64,000 nucleotides of DNA from Altererythrobacter sp. B11. Lineage in GTDB: Bacteria > Pseudomonadota > Alphaproteobacteria > Sphingomonadales > Sphingomonadaceae. Positions 16,368-24,498 of this stretch are shown here, in pieces. The stretch's first letter is position 1, and every line of letters begins with the position of its first letter. Under the pieces are notes generated by a model. The model was not told the DNA's origin and ran no database searches. It was given only the letters and a program-made list of their open reading frames with translations. The stretch is taken from positions 3,263,001-3,327,000 of the forward strand of contig NZ_AP018498.1 of the NCBI RefSeq assembly GCF_003569745.1, given 5' to 3'. The translations under genes were made by a program, and so were the position numbers.

Positions 16368-17152
16368 GCGCCCTCTTGAGCCTCCGCGACGTGTGGGTCG
16401 AATATGGCGACAAGGTCGTGCTGGAGAACGTCCAGCTCGACATCGCCGAAGGCTCCTTCGTTTCCATCATCGGCCCTTCCGGTGCCGGCAAGAGCAGCCT
16501 GCTGCGCGTGATCCTCGGGCAGGAAGTGCCGACGCGCGGGACGATCCTGCTGGGCGGGCAGCCGCTTCCGCCCGAATGCGGGCCCGATCGGGGCGTGGTG
16601 TTCCAGAGATACTCGGTGTTTCCGCATCTCTCGGTGCTGCGCAACACGATGTTCGGGCCGGAATGCGCGCAAGCCCCCTTCACTGCGCGACTGTTCGGCG
16701 CCCGGCGGAGGGCCGCACGGGCAGCAGCGGAAGAGATGCTGGAAGCGGTCGGCCTCGGCAGCGCGATGAACCTCTATCCGGCGGAGATGTCTGGCGGGAT
16801 GCAGCAACGCCTGGCCATTGCGCAGGCGCTGATCACCCGCCCCCGCATCCTCCTGCTCGACGAGCCCTTCGGCGCGTTGGATCCGGGCATTCGCGCGGAT
16901 ATGCACCGGCTGATCACACAGCTGTGGAGCGACTATGCGCTCACCGTCATCATGGTGACGCACGACATCAAGGAAGCCTTCACCCTCGGTACGCGCGTGC
17001 TCACGCTGGATAAGCGCCGGCACGATCCCCACGCCCCCCACCGCTACGGCGCCACCGCCGTCTACGACCTTCCCCTCACCAAGCCGGCCCGCCAGGCCGA
17101 AGGACACGACAATGCTGCTGGTATTACGATTGACAACAAAGGTAATAATTGA
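16364..17152 (+). CDS. ABC transporter ATPase
   Basis: 262 aa. The start is taken as TTG at 16364, overlapping the permease stop as TTGA and preceded by GGAGCAGG; the longer frame from 16277 would lie inside the permease. Walker A GPSGAGKSS, signature MSGGMQQRLAIAQAL, Walker B ILLLDEPFGALD and the switch histidine VTHD are all intact. It powers the importer. Unusually, the last codons contain candidate operator 2 (17122-17147), so the tail GITIDNKGNN is encoded by regulatory DNA of the next gene. Confidence 0.9.
   Translation: MSALLSLRDVWVEYGDKVVLENVQLDIAEGSFVSIIGPSGAGKSSLLRVILGQEVPTRGTILLGGQPLPPECGPDRGVVFQRYSVFPHLSVLRNTMFGPECAQAPFTARLFGARRRAARAAAEEMLEAVGLGSAMNLYPAEMSGGMQQRLAIAQALITRPRILLLDEPFGALDPGIRADMHRLITQLWSDYALTVIMVTHDIKEAFTLGTRVLTLDKRRHDPHAPHRYGATAVYDLPLTKPARQAEGHDNAAGITIDNKGNN
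17122..17147 (+). promoter_or_regulatory. Candidate operator 2 of NikR-like regulator (own promoter)
   Basis: Perfect inverted repeat TATTAC (17122-17127), 14 nt, GTAATA (17142-17147). The spacer contains a consensus TTGACA (17130-17135), 12 nt from its first T to GTAATA. It lies inside the last codons of the ATPase gene and ends 17 bp before the regulator start at 17165. Suggests autoregulation and independent expression of the catabolic half of the operon. Confidence 0.72.
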
Positions 17153-17164
17153 GAGGACAGCAGC

Positions 17165-17662
17165 ATGAGCACCGAACCCGCGAGTCTCGCCCGGCTCAGC
17201 ATGAGCCTCCCCGCAGAATTGTTCCGCCAACTGGACATCATGGTGGAAGAACGTGGTCTCCCTTCCCGTTCCCAGCTGATCGCCGAGTTGATCCGCCACG
17301 CGCTGGCGGAGCATGAGGCGCTGACGCGGCCGGAGGACATGCTGGCTGGCACGGTGACGCTGGTCTATTCGGGCAGCGGCCGCTTGCGGCAGCAGCTGGC
17401 GGAAACGCAGGCAGCTTATCTCAAGGAAGTTATCTCCTCCCAGCATGTCTTCCTAGAAGACGACCAGTCGCTGGAAGTCCTGCTGGTGCAGGGGCCGGCG
17501 GTGCGACTGAAGGAACTGTGCGACGCCCTGCGTGCCATCCGCGGTGTGCGACAGTTGCAGCTCGTCACCACCACTGCGCTGCTCCCACCCCTTCACGAAC
17601 AGGACGGTCTGGAGGGGCCCACCGCCCCCGCCCGCGGACGTACGAAGGAGAGCGTGGCATGA
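17165..17662 (+). CDS. NikR-like ribbon-helix-helix regulator with altered ligand site
   Basis: 165 aa. Residues 9-52 are a ribbon-helix-helix DNA-binding domain (RLSMSLPAELFRQLDIMVEE, then SRSQLIAELIRHAL). Residues 61-140 align with the NikR C-terminal ACT-like domain (AGTVTLVYSG, HVFLEDDQSLEVLLVQG, IRGVRQLQLV). Of the four E. coli NikR nickel ligands (H76, H87, H89, C95), the equivalents here are A83, H94, F96 and S102, so only one is kept. It is therefore unlikely to be a nickel sensor. By position it controls the transporter/carboxylase genes; three candidate operators with NikR-like two-turn spacing lie in the locus. The ligand is unknown; guanidine, urea or a downstream metabolite are possible. 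Confidence 0.85.
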   Translation: MSTEPASLARLSMSLPAELFRQLDIMVEERGLPSRSQLIAELIRHALAEHEALTRPEDMLAGTVTLVYSGSGRLRQQLAETQAAYLKEVISSQHVFLEDDQSLEVLLVQGPAVRLKELCDALRAIRGVRQLQLVTTTALLPPLHEQDGLEGPTAPARGRTKESVA

Positions 17663-18483
17663 GCGGGACGCTCGCCGATCCGGTGGCCGCGCGCGACCAT
17701 GCCCGCGCCATGGCCGGCACGGTGGTCGAAGCCATGCCGCAGCTGCCGCCGGCGGCGACCGACCTGCCGACGGATGTCTCTGCCGACGACTTGCTGTGGG
17801 AAGAGACGATCGCGCCGGGCGGCTATTCCAGTCGCCGGCTGGCGCGGGGTTCGCGCCTGCGACTGATCGACCTTCAGGGCGATGCCTGCGCTTCTCTGCT
17901 GATCTTCAACGCCGAAATGCCCACCGAGCGGCTCAATGTGGCGGACACGGTGAAGGTGCAGTGGAACGCCTATCTCGGCGCCGGCAAGCTGCTGCTGTCG
18001 GACATGGGCCGGGTGCTGATGAGCATGATGGAGGACGAGGCCGGCACGCACGATGCCTTCTGCGGCACCTCCAATGCAGCGGCCAATCAGGCGAAATACG
18101 GCGAAGGCCGCAACAGCGGCGCCTTTCCCAACGGGCGCGACCGCCTGCTGCTCGGCGCTGCGAAGCATGGGCTGAAGCGGCGCGATGTCCACCCTTGCGT
18201 GAACCTGTTCAAGGGGACGCGGATCGCAAAGGACGGCGGAATAGCGCCGCTGGTTGGGCCGTATGAGCCAGGCCGGAAGGTGGTCTTGCGCGCGGAGATG
18301 GACGTGATCGTCGTGATCGCCAACTGCCCGCATGTGCTGGACCCTCGAGAGGAATGGACCGTCACGCCGCTGCGCGCGACGGCGTGGCGCGGCCCGGTGA
18401 CGCCGGAAAGCGATCCGATCCGCAACGCGACACCGGAAGGGCTGCGCGCCTTCCTGAATGTCGAAGATTATTACCGTCGCTAG
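17659..18483 (+). CDS. DUF1989 protein, putative carboxyguanidine deiminase subunit (UAAP2-like)
   Basis: 274 aa from the ATG at 17659, overlapping the regulator stop as ATGA, with AAGGAGA upstream. DUF1989 / urea carboxylase-associated family, with blocks WEETIAPGGYSSRRLARGSR, RLIDLQGDACASLLIFNA, GTSNAAANQAKYG, NLFKGTRIAKDG and VVIANCPHVLDP. In Pseudomonas relatives, two DUF1989 proteins form a heterodimer, carboxyguanidine deiminase (CgdAB), converting carboxyguanidine to allophanate plus ammonia. The second subunit is encoded next (18501). Which gene corresponds to cgdA and which to cgdB was not decided. Confidence 0.88.
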   Translation: MSGTLADPVAARDHARAMAGTVVEAMPQLPPAATDLPTDVSADDLLWEETIAPGGYSSRRLARGSRLRLIDLQGDACASLLIFNAEMPTERLNVADTVKVQWNAYLGAGKLLLSDMGRVLMSMMEDEAGTHDAFCGTSNAAANQAKYGEGRNSGAFPNGRDRLLLGAAKHGLKRRDVHPCVNLFKGTRIAKDGGIAPLVGPYEPGRKVVLRAEMDVIVVIANCPHVLDPREEWTVTPLRATAWRGPVTPESDPIRNATPEGLRAFLNVEDYYRR

Positions 18484-18500
18484 GGAAAGCAGGCCGAACA

Positions 18501-19136
18501 ATGACCGCTGATCCGTATATCTCCGGCCTCTCCGGCGCGATCGTGCATGACGAGATTGTGCCGGCGCGCGCACCTTGGCTGCACCATCTCGCAGCCGGAC
18601 AGACGCTGCGCATCGTCGATCTGGAAGGCAACCAGGCAGTAGATTTCCTGCTCTATTCCGCACAGGACGATGCGGAGCGCTACAGCGCCCAGGATACCGT
18701 GGCCGCGCAGGGCAATCTGTTCCTGCGCACGGGCACGGTGCTGCGCTCCAACGAAGGGCGCCCGATGATGACGATCGTGGATAGCGCGGTCGAATATCAC
18801 GACACTGTCGGTGGGGCATGTTCCTGCGAATCCAATACCTTGCGATACGGTCATCACACCAAGTCGCAACATGCCTGCGTGGACAATTTTCTTGAGGCCA
18901 ATCTGACCGAAGGGCGCGGCAAGCGCGACGTGGTCTCCAACATCAACTTCTTCATGAACGTGCCGGTGGAGGAGGATGGGACGCTCGGTATCGTGGACGG
19001 GATCTCCGCCCCTGGCCTCACCGTCGATCTGCGTGCGGAAATGGATGTGATCGTGGTGGTTTCGAACTGCCCGCAGATCAACAATCCCTGCAACGCCTTC
19101 AATCCCACCCCCGTACGGATGATCGTGGCCGCATGA
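18501..19136 (+). CDS. DUF1989 protein, putative carboxyguanidine deiminase subunit (UAAP1-like)
   Basis: 211 aa. The ATG at 18501 follows the previous stop by 17 nt; the frame is open upstream but inside the preceding gene. Family blocks: HHLAAGQTLRIVDLEGNQAVDF, YHDTVGGACSCESN (Cys/His-rich, a plausible metal or catalytic site), NINFFMNVPV and VVVSNCPQINNPCN. Expected partner of the 17659 product in a heterodimeric deiminase acting on the carboxylase product. It ends with an ATGA overlap to the carboxylase gene, so the three are translated together. Confidence 0.88.
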   Translation: MTADPYISGLSGAIVHDEIVPARAPWLHHLAAGQTLRIVDLEGNQAVDFLLYSAQDDAERYSAQDTVAAQGNLFLRTGTVLRSNEGRPMMTIVDSAVEYHDTVGGACSCESNTLRYGHHTKSQHACVDNFLEANLTEGRGKRDVVSNINFFMNVPVEEDGTLGIVDGISAPGLTVDLRAEMDVIVVVSNCPQINNPCNAFNPTPVRMIVAA

Positions 19137-22100
19137 GTTTCGACACAGTCCTGATCGCGAACCGGGGGGCAATCGCCACCCGGATCATCCGCACCGTGCG
19201 CCGCATGGGGCTGCGCTCGGTTGCGGTTTATTCCGAAGCTGATGCCGGTTCGCTGCATGTGTCGGAAGCGGATGTGGCGGTTTGCATCGGCCCCGCCCCC
19301 GCGGCGGAAAGCTATCTCAACGTTGCCGCGGTGCTGAAGGCGGCGCGGGAAACGGGCGCCGGGGCGATCCATCCCGGCTATGGCTTCCTTTCGGAAAACA
19401 CCGACTTTGCAGAGATTTGCGCGGCGGAAGGGATCGTGTTCATCGGCCCCACGCCGGAGAATATCCGCACCTTCGGCCTCAAGCACAGTGCCCGCGCGAT
19501 GGCGGCGGCGAACGGCGTTCCGCTTGCGCCCGGCACCGATCTTCTGACGGACGAGGAGGAGGCGGCGCAGGCTGCGCGGGAGATCGGTTTCCCCGTGATC
19601 CTCAAGGCGACGGCCGGCGGCGGCGGCATCGGCATGCGCATTTGCGAAGACGAAAAAGCGGTCCGCCAAGGGTTTGCGGCTGTCGCCCGGCTTGGCGAAG
19701 GCAATTTCGGTGACGCAGGCGTGTTCCTCGAACGCTACATCGGCCGTGCAAGGCATGTAGAAGTGCAGATTTATGGCGACGGCCAGGGCCGCGTCATGCC
19801 GCTGGGCGAGCGTGACTGTTCGCTGCAGCGGCGCAACCAGAAGGTCGTGGAGGAAGCACCCGCCCCCTGCCTGTCGGAGGCCAAGCGGGCGGAGCTGATC
19901 GCAGCCGCCGTGCGGCTGGGCGAGGCGGCGCACTATCGCTCCGCCGGAACGGTGGAGTTCCTCTTCGATGCCGAGCGGGAGGAGTTCTTCTTCCTGGAGG
20001 TCAACACCCGGCTGCAGGTGGAGCATGGCGTCACCGAAGAGGTGATGGGCGTCGACTTGGTCGAATGGATGATCCGCGGCGCGGCGGGGGATTACAGCTT
20101 CCTCGATCGCGAGCCCCCTGTTCCTCAGGGCCATGCGATGCAGGTGCGGCTCTATGCCGAGGATCCCGCGCTCGATTACCGCCCCACCGTCGGCACGCTG
20201 ACCGATGTGAGCTTCCCTGAAGGGGTGCGGGCCGAGACATGGTGCATGGCAGGCACCGCCGTCAGCGCGTGGTACGACCCCATGCTGGCCAAGCTCATCG
20301 TCCATGCCCCCAGCCGGATCGAGGCGGCGGAAGCGATGCAGGCCGCGCTGGACGAAAGCCGGCTGGACGGGATCGAAACCAATCTTCGCTGGCTGCGCGA
20401 CGTGGTGCGCGACCCCCGCTTCATAAGCGGCGAGGTCTCCACCCGCCTGTTGGAGAGCGTGGCCTACACCCCCCGCAGCATCCGCGTGATCGCCGGCGGC
20501 ACCGCCACCACGGTGCAGGACTGGCCGGGGCGGCAGGGCCTGTGGGCCATCGGCGTGCCGCCGTCAGGCCCGATGGACGACCGCTCCTTCCGCTTGGGCA
20601 ACCGCGTGCTGGGCAATGCCGAGGGCACGGCCGGGCTCGAAATCACCGCCAGCGGCCCCACGCTGCTGTTCAACGCCCCGACGCGCATCTGCCTGACCGG
20701 CGCCGACTTCGGCGCCACACTGGATGGCGAGCCGGTGGCGCGCGGCACGGCCGTGGAGGTCGCCGCCGGGCAAACGCTGGCCGTGGGCCGTGCGGCTACC
20801 GGTATGCGCGGCTATATCCTCTTCGCCGGCGGGCTGGACATCGCGCCCTATCTCGGCAGCCGCAGCACCTTCGCGCTCGGCCAGTTCGGCGGCCATGCCG
20901 CGCGCCGCCTGCTGGCGGGCGACACGCTGCATCTGGCGGAAGACGATGCCGAGGCGAAGAGCCCCGCCCCGCCCGCCCCCCCGGCGGTCGAGATGCCGGA
21001 GTTCACCGGCAGCTGGAACCTGCGGGTGCTGTATGGCCCCCATGGCGCGCCCGATTTTTTCACGCAGGATGACATCGGCACCATTCTGGCGGCCGAATGG
21101 CAGGTCCATTACAACAGCAACCGCACCGGCGTGCGGCTGGTCGGGCCGAAGCCGGAATGGGCGCGGAAAGACGGCGGGGAGGCAGGCCTGCACCCCTCCA
21201 ACATCCACGACAATCCCTATGCCATCGGCGCGGTGGATTTCACCGGTGACATGCCCATCATTCTGGGGCCGGACGGGCCGTCGCTGGGCGGCTTCGTCTG
21301 CCCCTTCACCGTCATCGCGGCGGATCGCTGGAAACTGGGCCAGCTGGCGCCGGGTGACCGCGTGAGGCTGGTGCCCGTAACTGCCGAAGATGCCGCCGCT
21401 GCCGACCGCGCCCCGCTGGAGCGGCTGGAGCGGGACTTCCCGGTGCGCGATCCCGCCACGCTCTCCCCCATCCTGGCCGAAACGCCGGCCCGCGGCGTGC
21501 GCCCGCGGACGGTCTATCGCCAGCAGGGGGACCGCAACATCCTGGTGGAATACGGCCCCATCGTGCTCGATATCGAGCTGCGCATCCGCGTGCATGCGCT
21601 GATGACGGAGCTGGAGGCGCTGGCCTCCCCCGGCGTGATCGACATCGTGCCCGGCATCCGTTCGCTGCAACTGCATTTCGATGGAGAAGTGCTGGATCAG
21701 CAGGGCGCGCTGGCGCTGCTGATGGTGGCGGAAGAAGCGCTGGGGGATCTGGAGGATTTCTCCATCCCTTCACGCATCGTCCACCTGCCGCTCAGCTGGC
21801 GCGACCCCGCCACGATCGAGACGATCGAGAAATATATGGGCGCGGTGCGCGACGATGCGCCCTGGTGCCCGGACAATATCGAGTTCATCCGCCGCATCAA
21901 CGGCTTGCCCGATGCGGACGCGGTGGAGCGGCTGATCTTCGATGCCAGTTATCTGGTCCTGGGGCTGGGCGACGTCTATCTCGGCGCGCCGGTGGCGACC
22001 CCGGTCGATCCCCGCCATCGCCTCGTCACTACCAAATACAATCCGGCCCGCACCTGGACCCCGCCCAATGTGGTCGGCATCGGCGGCGCCTATATGTGCA

Positions 22101-22735
22101 TCTACGGCATGGAAGGCCCCGGGGGGTACCAGCTGTTCGGCCGCACCATCCAGGTGTGGAACACCCATCGGCAGACCGATGCCTTCGTGGAAGGCAAGCC
22201 CTGGCTGCTGCGCTTCTTCGATCAGATCCGCTTCTTCGAGGTGAGCGCGGACGAGCTGGCTGACTGGCGCCGCGATTTTCCCAACGGCCGCCGGTCGGTG
22301 GAGGTGGAGCACACCGAGTTCCGCCTGGCTGACTACCGTGCCTTCCTGGCCGAAAATGCCCGCTCCATCACCGAGTTCGAGCAGCAGCGCCAAGCCGCTT
22401 TCGACGAGGAACGCGCTGCCTGGCAGCGGTCCGGCGAATTCGATCGCATCAGCGACCTTGCTGACGAGGAAGCGGGTGCGGGCGAAGTGGCGACGGTGGA
22501 TGTGCCCGAGGGCGCCGAGCTGGTGGAGGCACCCTTCGGCGGCAGCGTGTGGAAACTGATGGTCGCCCCCGGCGATACGGTGGAAACGGGCGACATCATC
22601 GCCGTGATCGAGACCATGAAGATGGAATGCCCGCTGGAAAGCCCCGGCAGCGGCACGGTGGCAGCGCTCTACATGCAGGAACGCCAGTCGCTGCAACCCG
22701 GAGCCCCCCTGCTGGCGCTGAGGCCGCACGCATGA
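19133..22735 (+). CDS. Biotin-dependent urea/guanidine carboxylase
   Basis: 1200 aa, full family length. Biotin carboxylase N-domain from residue 1 (VLIANRGAIATRIIRTVRR); ATP-grasp with ATAGGGGIGMR; BC C-domain to about 445. Carboxyltransferase halves follow at about 455-760 (TATTVQDWPGRQGLWAIG) and 780-1010 (RNILVEYGPIVLDIELRIRV). A C-terminal biotinyl domain has the IETMKMECPL lysine near residue 1163. It uses ATP and bicarbonate to carboxylate urea (to allophanate) or guanidine (to carboxyguanidine). The adjacent DUF1989 pair favours guanidine. An Asp (guanidine) versus Asn (urea) position in the carboxyltransferase site is reported to separate the two; I could not place it with certainty. 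Start overlaps the previous stop (ATGA). Confidence 0.92.
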   Translation: MSFDTVLIANRGAIATRIIRTVRRMGLRSVAVYSEADAGSLHVSEADVAVCIGPAPAAESYLNVAAVLKAARETGAGAIHPGYGFLSENTDFAEICAAEGIVFIGPTPENIRTFGLKHSARAMAAANGVPLAPGTDLLTDEEEAAQAAREIGFPVILKATAGGGGIGMRICEDEKAVRQGFAAVARLGEGNFGDAGVFLERYIGRARHVEVQIYGDGQGRVMPLGERDCSLQRRNQKVVEEAPAPCLSEAKRAELIAAAVRLGEAAHYRSAGTVEFLFDAEREEFFFLEVNTRLQVEHGVTEEVMGVDLVEWMIRGAAGDYSFLDREPPVPQGHAMQVRLYAEDPALDYRPTVGTLTDVSFPEGVRAETWCMAGTAVSAWYDPMLAKLIVHAPSRIEAAEAMQAALDESRLDGIETNLRWLRDVVRDPRFISGEVSTRLLESVAYTPRSIRVIAGGTATTVQDWPGRQGLWAIGVPPSGPMDDRSFRLGNRVLGNAEGTAGLEITASGPTLLFNAPTRICLTGADFGATLDGEPVARGTAVEVAAGQTLAVGRAATGMRGYILFAGGLDIAPYLGSRSTFALGQFGGHAARRLLAGDTLHLAEDDAEAKSPAPPAPPAVEMPEFTGSWNLRVLYGPHGAPDFFTQDDIGTILAAEWQVHYNSNRTGVRLVGPKPEWARKDGGEAGLHPSNIHDNPYAIGAVDFTGDMPIILGPDGPSLGGFVCPFTVIAADRWKLGQLAPGDRVRLVPVTAEDAAAADRAPLERLERDFPVRDPATLSPILAETPARGVRPRTVYRQQGDRNILVEYGPIVLDIELRIRVHALMTELEALASPGVIDIVPGIRSLQLHFDGEVLDQQGALALLMVAEEALGDLEDFSIPSRIVHLPLSWRDPATIETIEKYMGAVRDDAPWCPDNIEFIRRINGLPDADAVERLIFDASYLVLGLGDVYLGAPVATPVDPRHRLVTTKYNPARTWTPPNVVGIGGAYMCIYGMEGPGGYQLFGRTIQVWNTHRQTDAFVEGKPWLLRFFDQIRFFEVSADELADWRRDFPNGRRSVEVEHTEFRLADYRAFLAENARSITEFEQQRQAAFDEERAAWQRSGEFDRISDLADEEAGAGEVATVDVPEGAELVEAPFGGSVWKLMVAPGDTVETGDIIAVIETMKMECPLESPGSGTVAALYMQERQSLQPGAPLLALRPHA

Positions 22736-24498
22736 GCCCGTCGGGACAAGGCGCAGCGGCGGCCATCGCCGCAGTGGTCAACCGCCGCACGGCCAGCGCC
22801 GTGGGCGTGGCGGAGGAGACGCTGGCGCGCCTCACCGCCTATGACGCGGTGCAGCCGCAGATCTGGATCAGCCGCGTCGCGCCCGACGCTCTGCTGGCGA
22901 AAGCCCGCGCGGTGGACGAGCGGGTGGCGGCGGGCGAGCAGCTGCCGCTGGCGGGCGTTCCCTTCGCGGTGAAGGACAATATCGATGCCGAAGGCTTCGA
23001 TACCACCGCGGCCTGCCCGGCCTTCGCCTATCGCCCGGCAGCGTCTGCCAGCGTGGTCGCGCGGCTGGAGGCGGCAGGCGCGCTCTGTGTCGGCAAGACC
23101 AATCTCGATCAGTTTGCCACCGGCCTGGTCGGCACGCGCAGCCCCTATGGCATTCCGCGCAATGTCTATAACCGGTCCTATGTCAGCGGCGGCTCCAGCT
23201 CCGGCTCCGCCGTCGCAGTGGCTGCGGGCCTCGTGCCCTTCGCGCTGGGCACGGATACCGCCGGATCGGGCCGTGTGCCCGCCGCTTTCAACCATCTGGT
23301 GGGCTTCAAGCCAACCAAGGGCCGCTGGAGCACGCAGGGGCTGGTGCCGGCCTGCCGCACGCTGGATTGCATCACCGTGTTCGCCGGCACCGTGGCCGAT
23401 GCGCGGCTGGTGGACGACATCGTGGCCTGCTTCGATCCGGCCGATCCTTTCTCCCGCCCGCTGGCCAACATCGCCCTGCGGCCGGCGCGCATCGGCGTGC
23501 CGCAGCGAAGCCAGCGGCAATGGTTCGGCGATGCCCAGTCCGAATATCTCTATGAGCAGGGGCTGGCGCGGCTGGCAGCTGGCGCGGAGATCGTGGAGAT
23601 CGACATCGCCCCGCTGCTGGAGGCGGCGCAGCTGCTCTATGGCGGCCCCTGGGTGGCCGAACGCACCGCCGCGTTGGCCGGCCTGCTGGCAAGCGATCCC
23701 GATGCAATCGACCCGACCGTGCGGGCGGTGGTGGAGCCGGGCAAGGACATGAGCGCAGTGCAGCTGTGGCAGGGCATCTATCGCCTCGCCGAGCTGAAGC
23801 GTCATGCCGATGGCCTGTGGGGGCGCATGGACATGCTGGCCTTCCCGACCACCGGCACCACCTACCGCGTCAGCGAGCTGCTGGCTGCCCCGATCGCGCT
23901 GAACAGCAATCTGGGGCTCTACACCAATTTCGTGAACCTGCTGGACATGGCCGCGGTGGCGGTGCCGGCCGGCGCGCGCACCAATGGCACGGGCTTCGGC
24001 ATCACGCTGATCGGTCCGGCCGACAGCGACCTGGGCCTGCTGGCCGCGGCCGAAACCTATCTCGCGGCGGCGGATCTGCCGCCCCCGCCCCCGCTCGACC
24101 TGGAGGGAAGAATGGAAACCGTGAAACTGGCCGTCGTCGGCGCCCACTTGAAGGACATGCCGCTGCATTGGCAGCTGACTTCGCGGGAGGCGAAATTCGT
24201 CGGCGCCTTCGAAACCACGCCCAGCTATCGCCTCTATGCCATGGCGGACAGCGTGCCGCCCAAGCCCGCGCTGGTTTACAGCGAGGATGGCGCAGCAATT
24301 GCGGTGGAGGTGTACGAGCTGGACGTGGCCGCCTTCGGCAGCTTCGTGGCCGAAGTGCCCGCCCCGCTTGCCATCGGCACCGTCACTCTGGCGGACGGCA
24401 GCAGCGTGAAGGGTTTCGTGGCCGAGCCGCGCGCCACGATTGGTGCGGAAGACATCACCCAACTAGGCGGCTGGCGTGCCTTCATCGCAGGCAGGTGA
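22732..24498 (+). CDS. atzF: Allophanate hydrolase
   Basis: 588 aa; ATG at 22732 overlaps the carboxylase stop (ATGA). The amidase-signature domain has catalytic Lys81 (PFAVKDN), the cis-Ser block SGGSSSGSAVA (152-162) and nucleophile Ser179 (TDTAGSGR). A C-terminal domain (about 455-588, with KDMPLHWQLTSREAKF and SYRLYAM) is typical of AtzF-type allophanate hydrolases. It splits allophanate into two ammonia and two CO2, completing guanidine or urea breakdown without nickel urease. Cytoplasmic. Confidence 0.93.
   Translation: MSPSGQGAAAAIAAVVNRRTASAVGVAEETLARLTAYDAVQPQIWISRVAPDALLAKARAVDERVAAGEQLPLAGVPFAVKDNIDAEGFDTTAACPAFAYRPAASASVVARLEAAGALCVGKTNLDQFATGLVGTRSPYGIPRNVYNRSYVSGGSSSGSAVAVAAGLVPFALGTDTAGSGRVPAAFNHLVGFKPTKGRWSTQGLVPACRTLDCITVFAGTVADARLVDDIVACFDPADPFSRPLANIALRPARIGVPQRSQRQWFGDAQSEYLYEQGLARLAAGAEIVEIDIAPLLEAAQLLYGGPWVAERTAALAGLLASDPDAIDPTVRAVVEPGKDMSAVQLWQGIYRLAELKRHADGLWGRMDMLAFPTTGTTYRVSELLAAPIALNSNLGLYTNFVNLLDMAAVAVPAGARTNGTGFGITLIGPADSDLGLLAAAETYLAAADLPPPPPLDLEGRMETVKLAVVGAHLKDMPLHWQLTSREAKFVGAFETTPSYRLYAMADSVPPKPALVYSEDGAAIAVEVYELDVAAFGSFVAEVPAPLAIGTVTLADGSSVKGFVAEPRATIGAEDITQLGGWRAFIAGR

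Noticed and set aside
17165-17662. Calling the regulator NikR (nickel-responsive)
   Set aside because: Three of four nickel ligands are replaced and no nickel transporter or urease gene is nearby.
22669-24462. 597-codon minus-strand frame opposite allophanate hydrolase
   Set aside because: Antisense shadow; the plus-strand amidase motifs are unambiguous.
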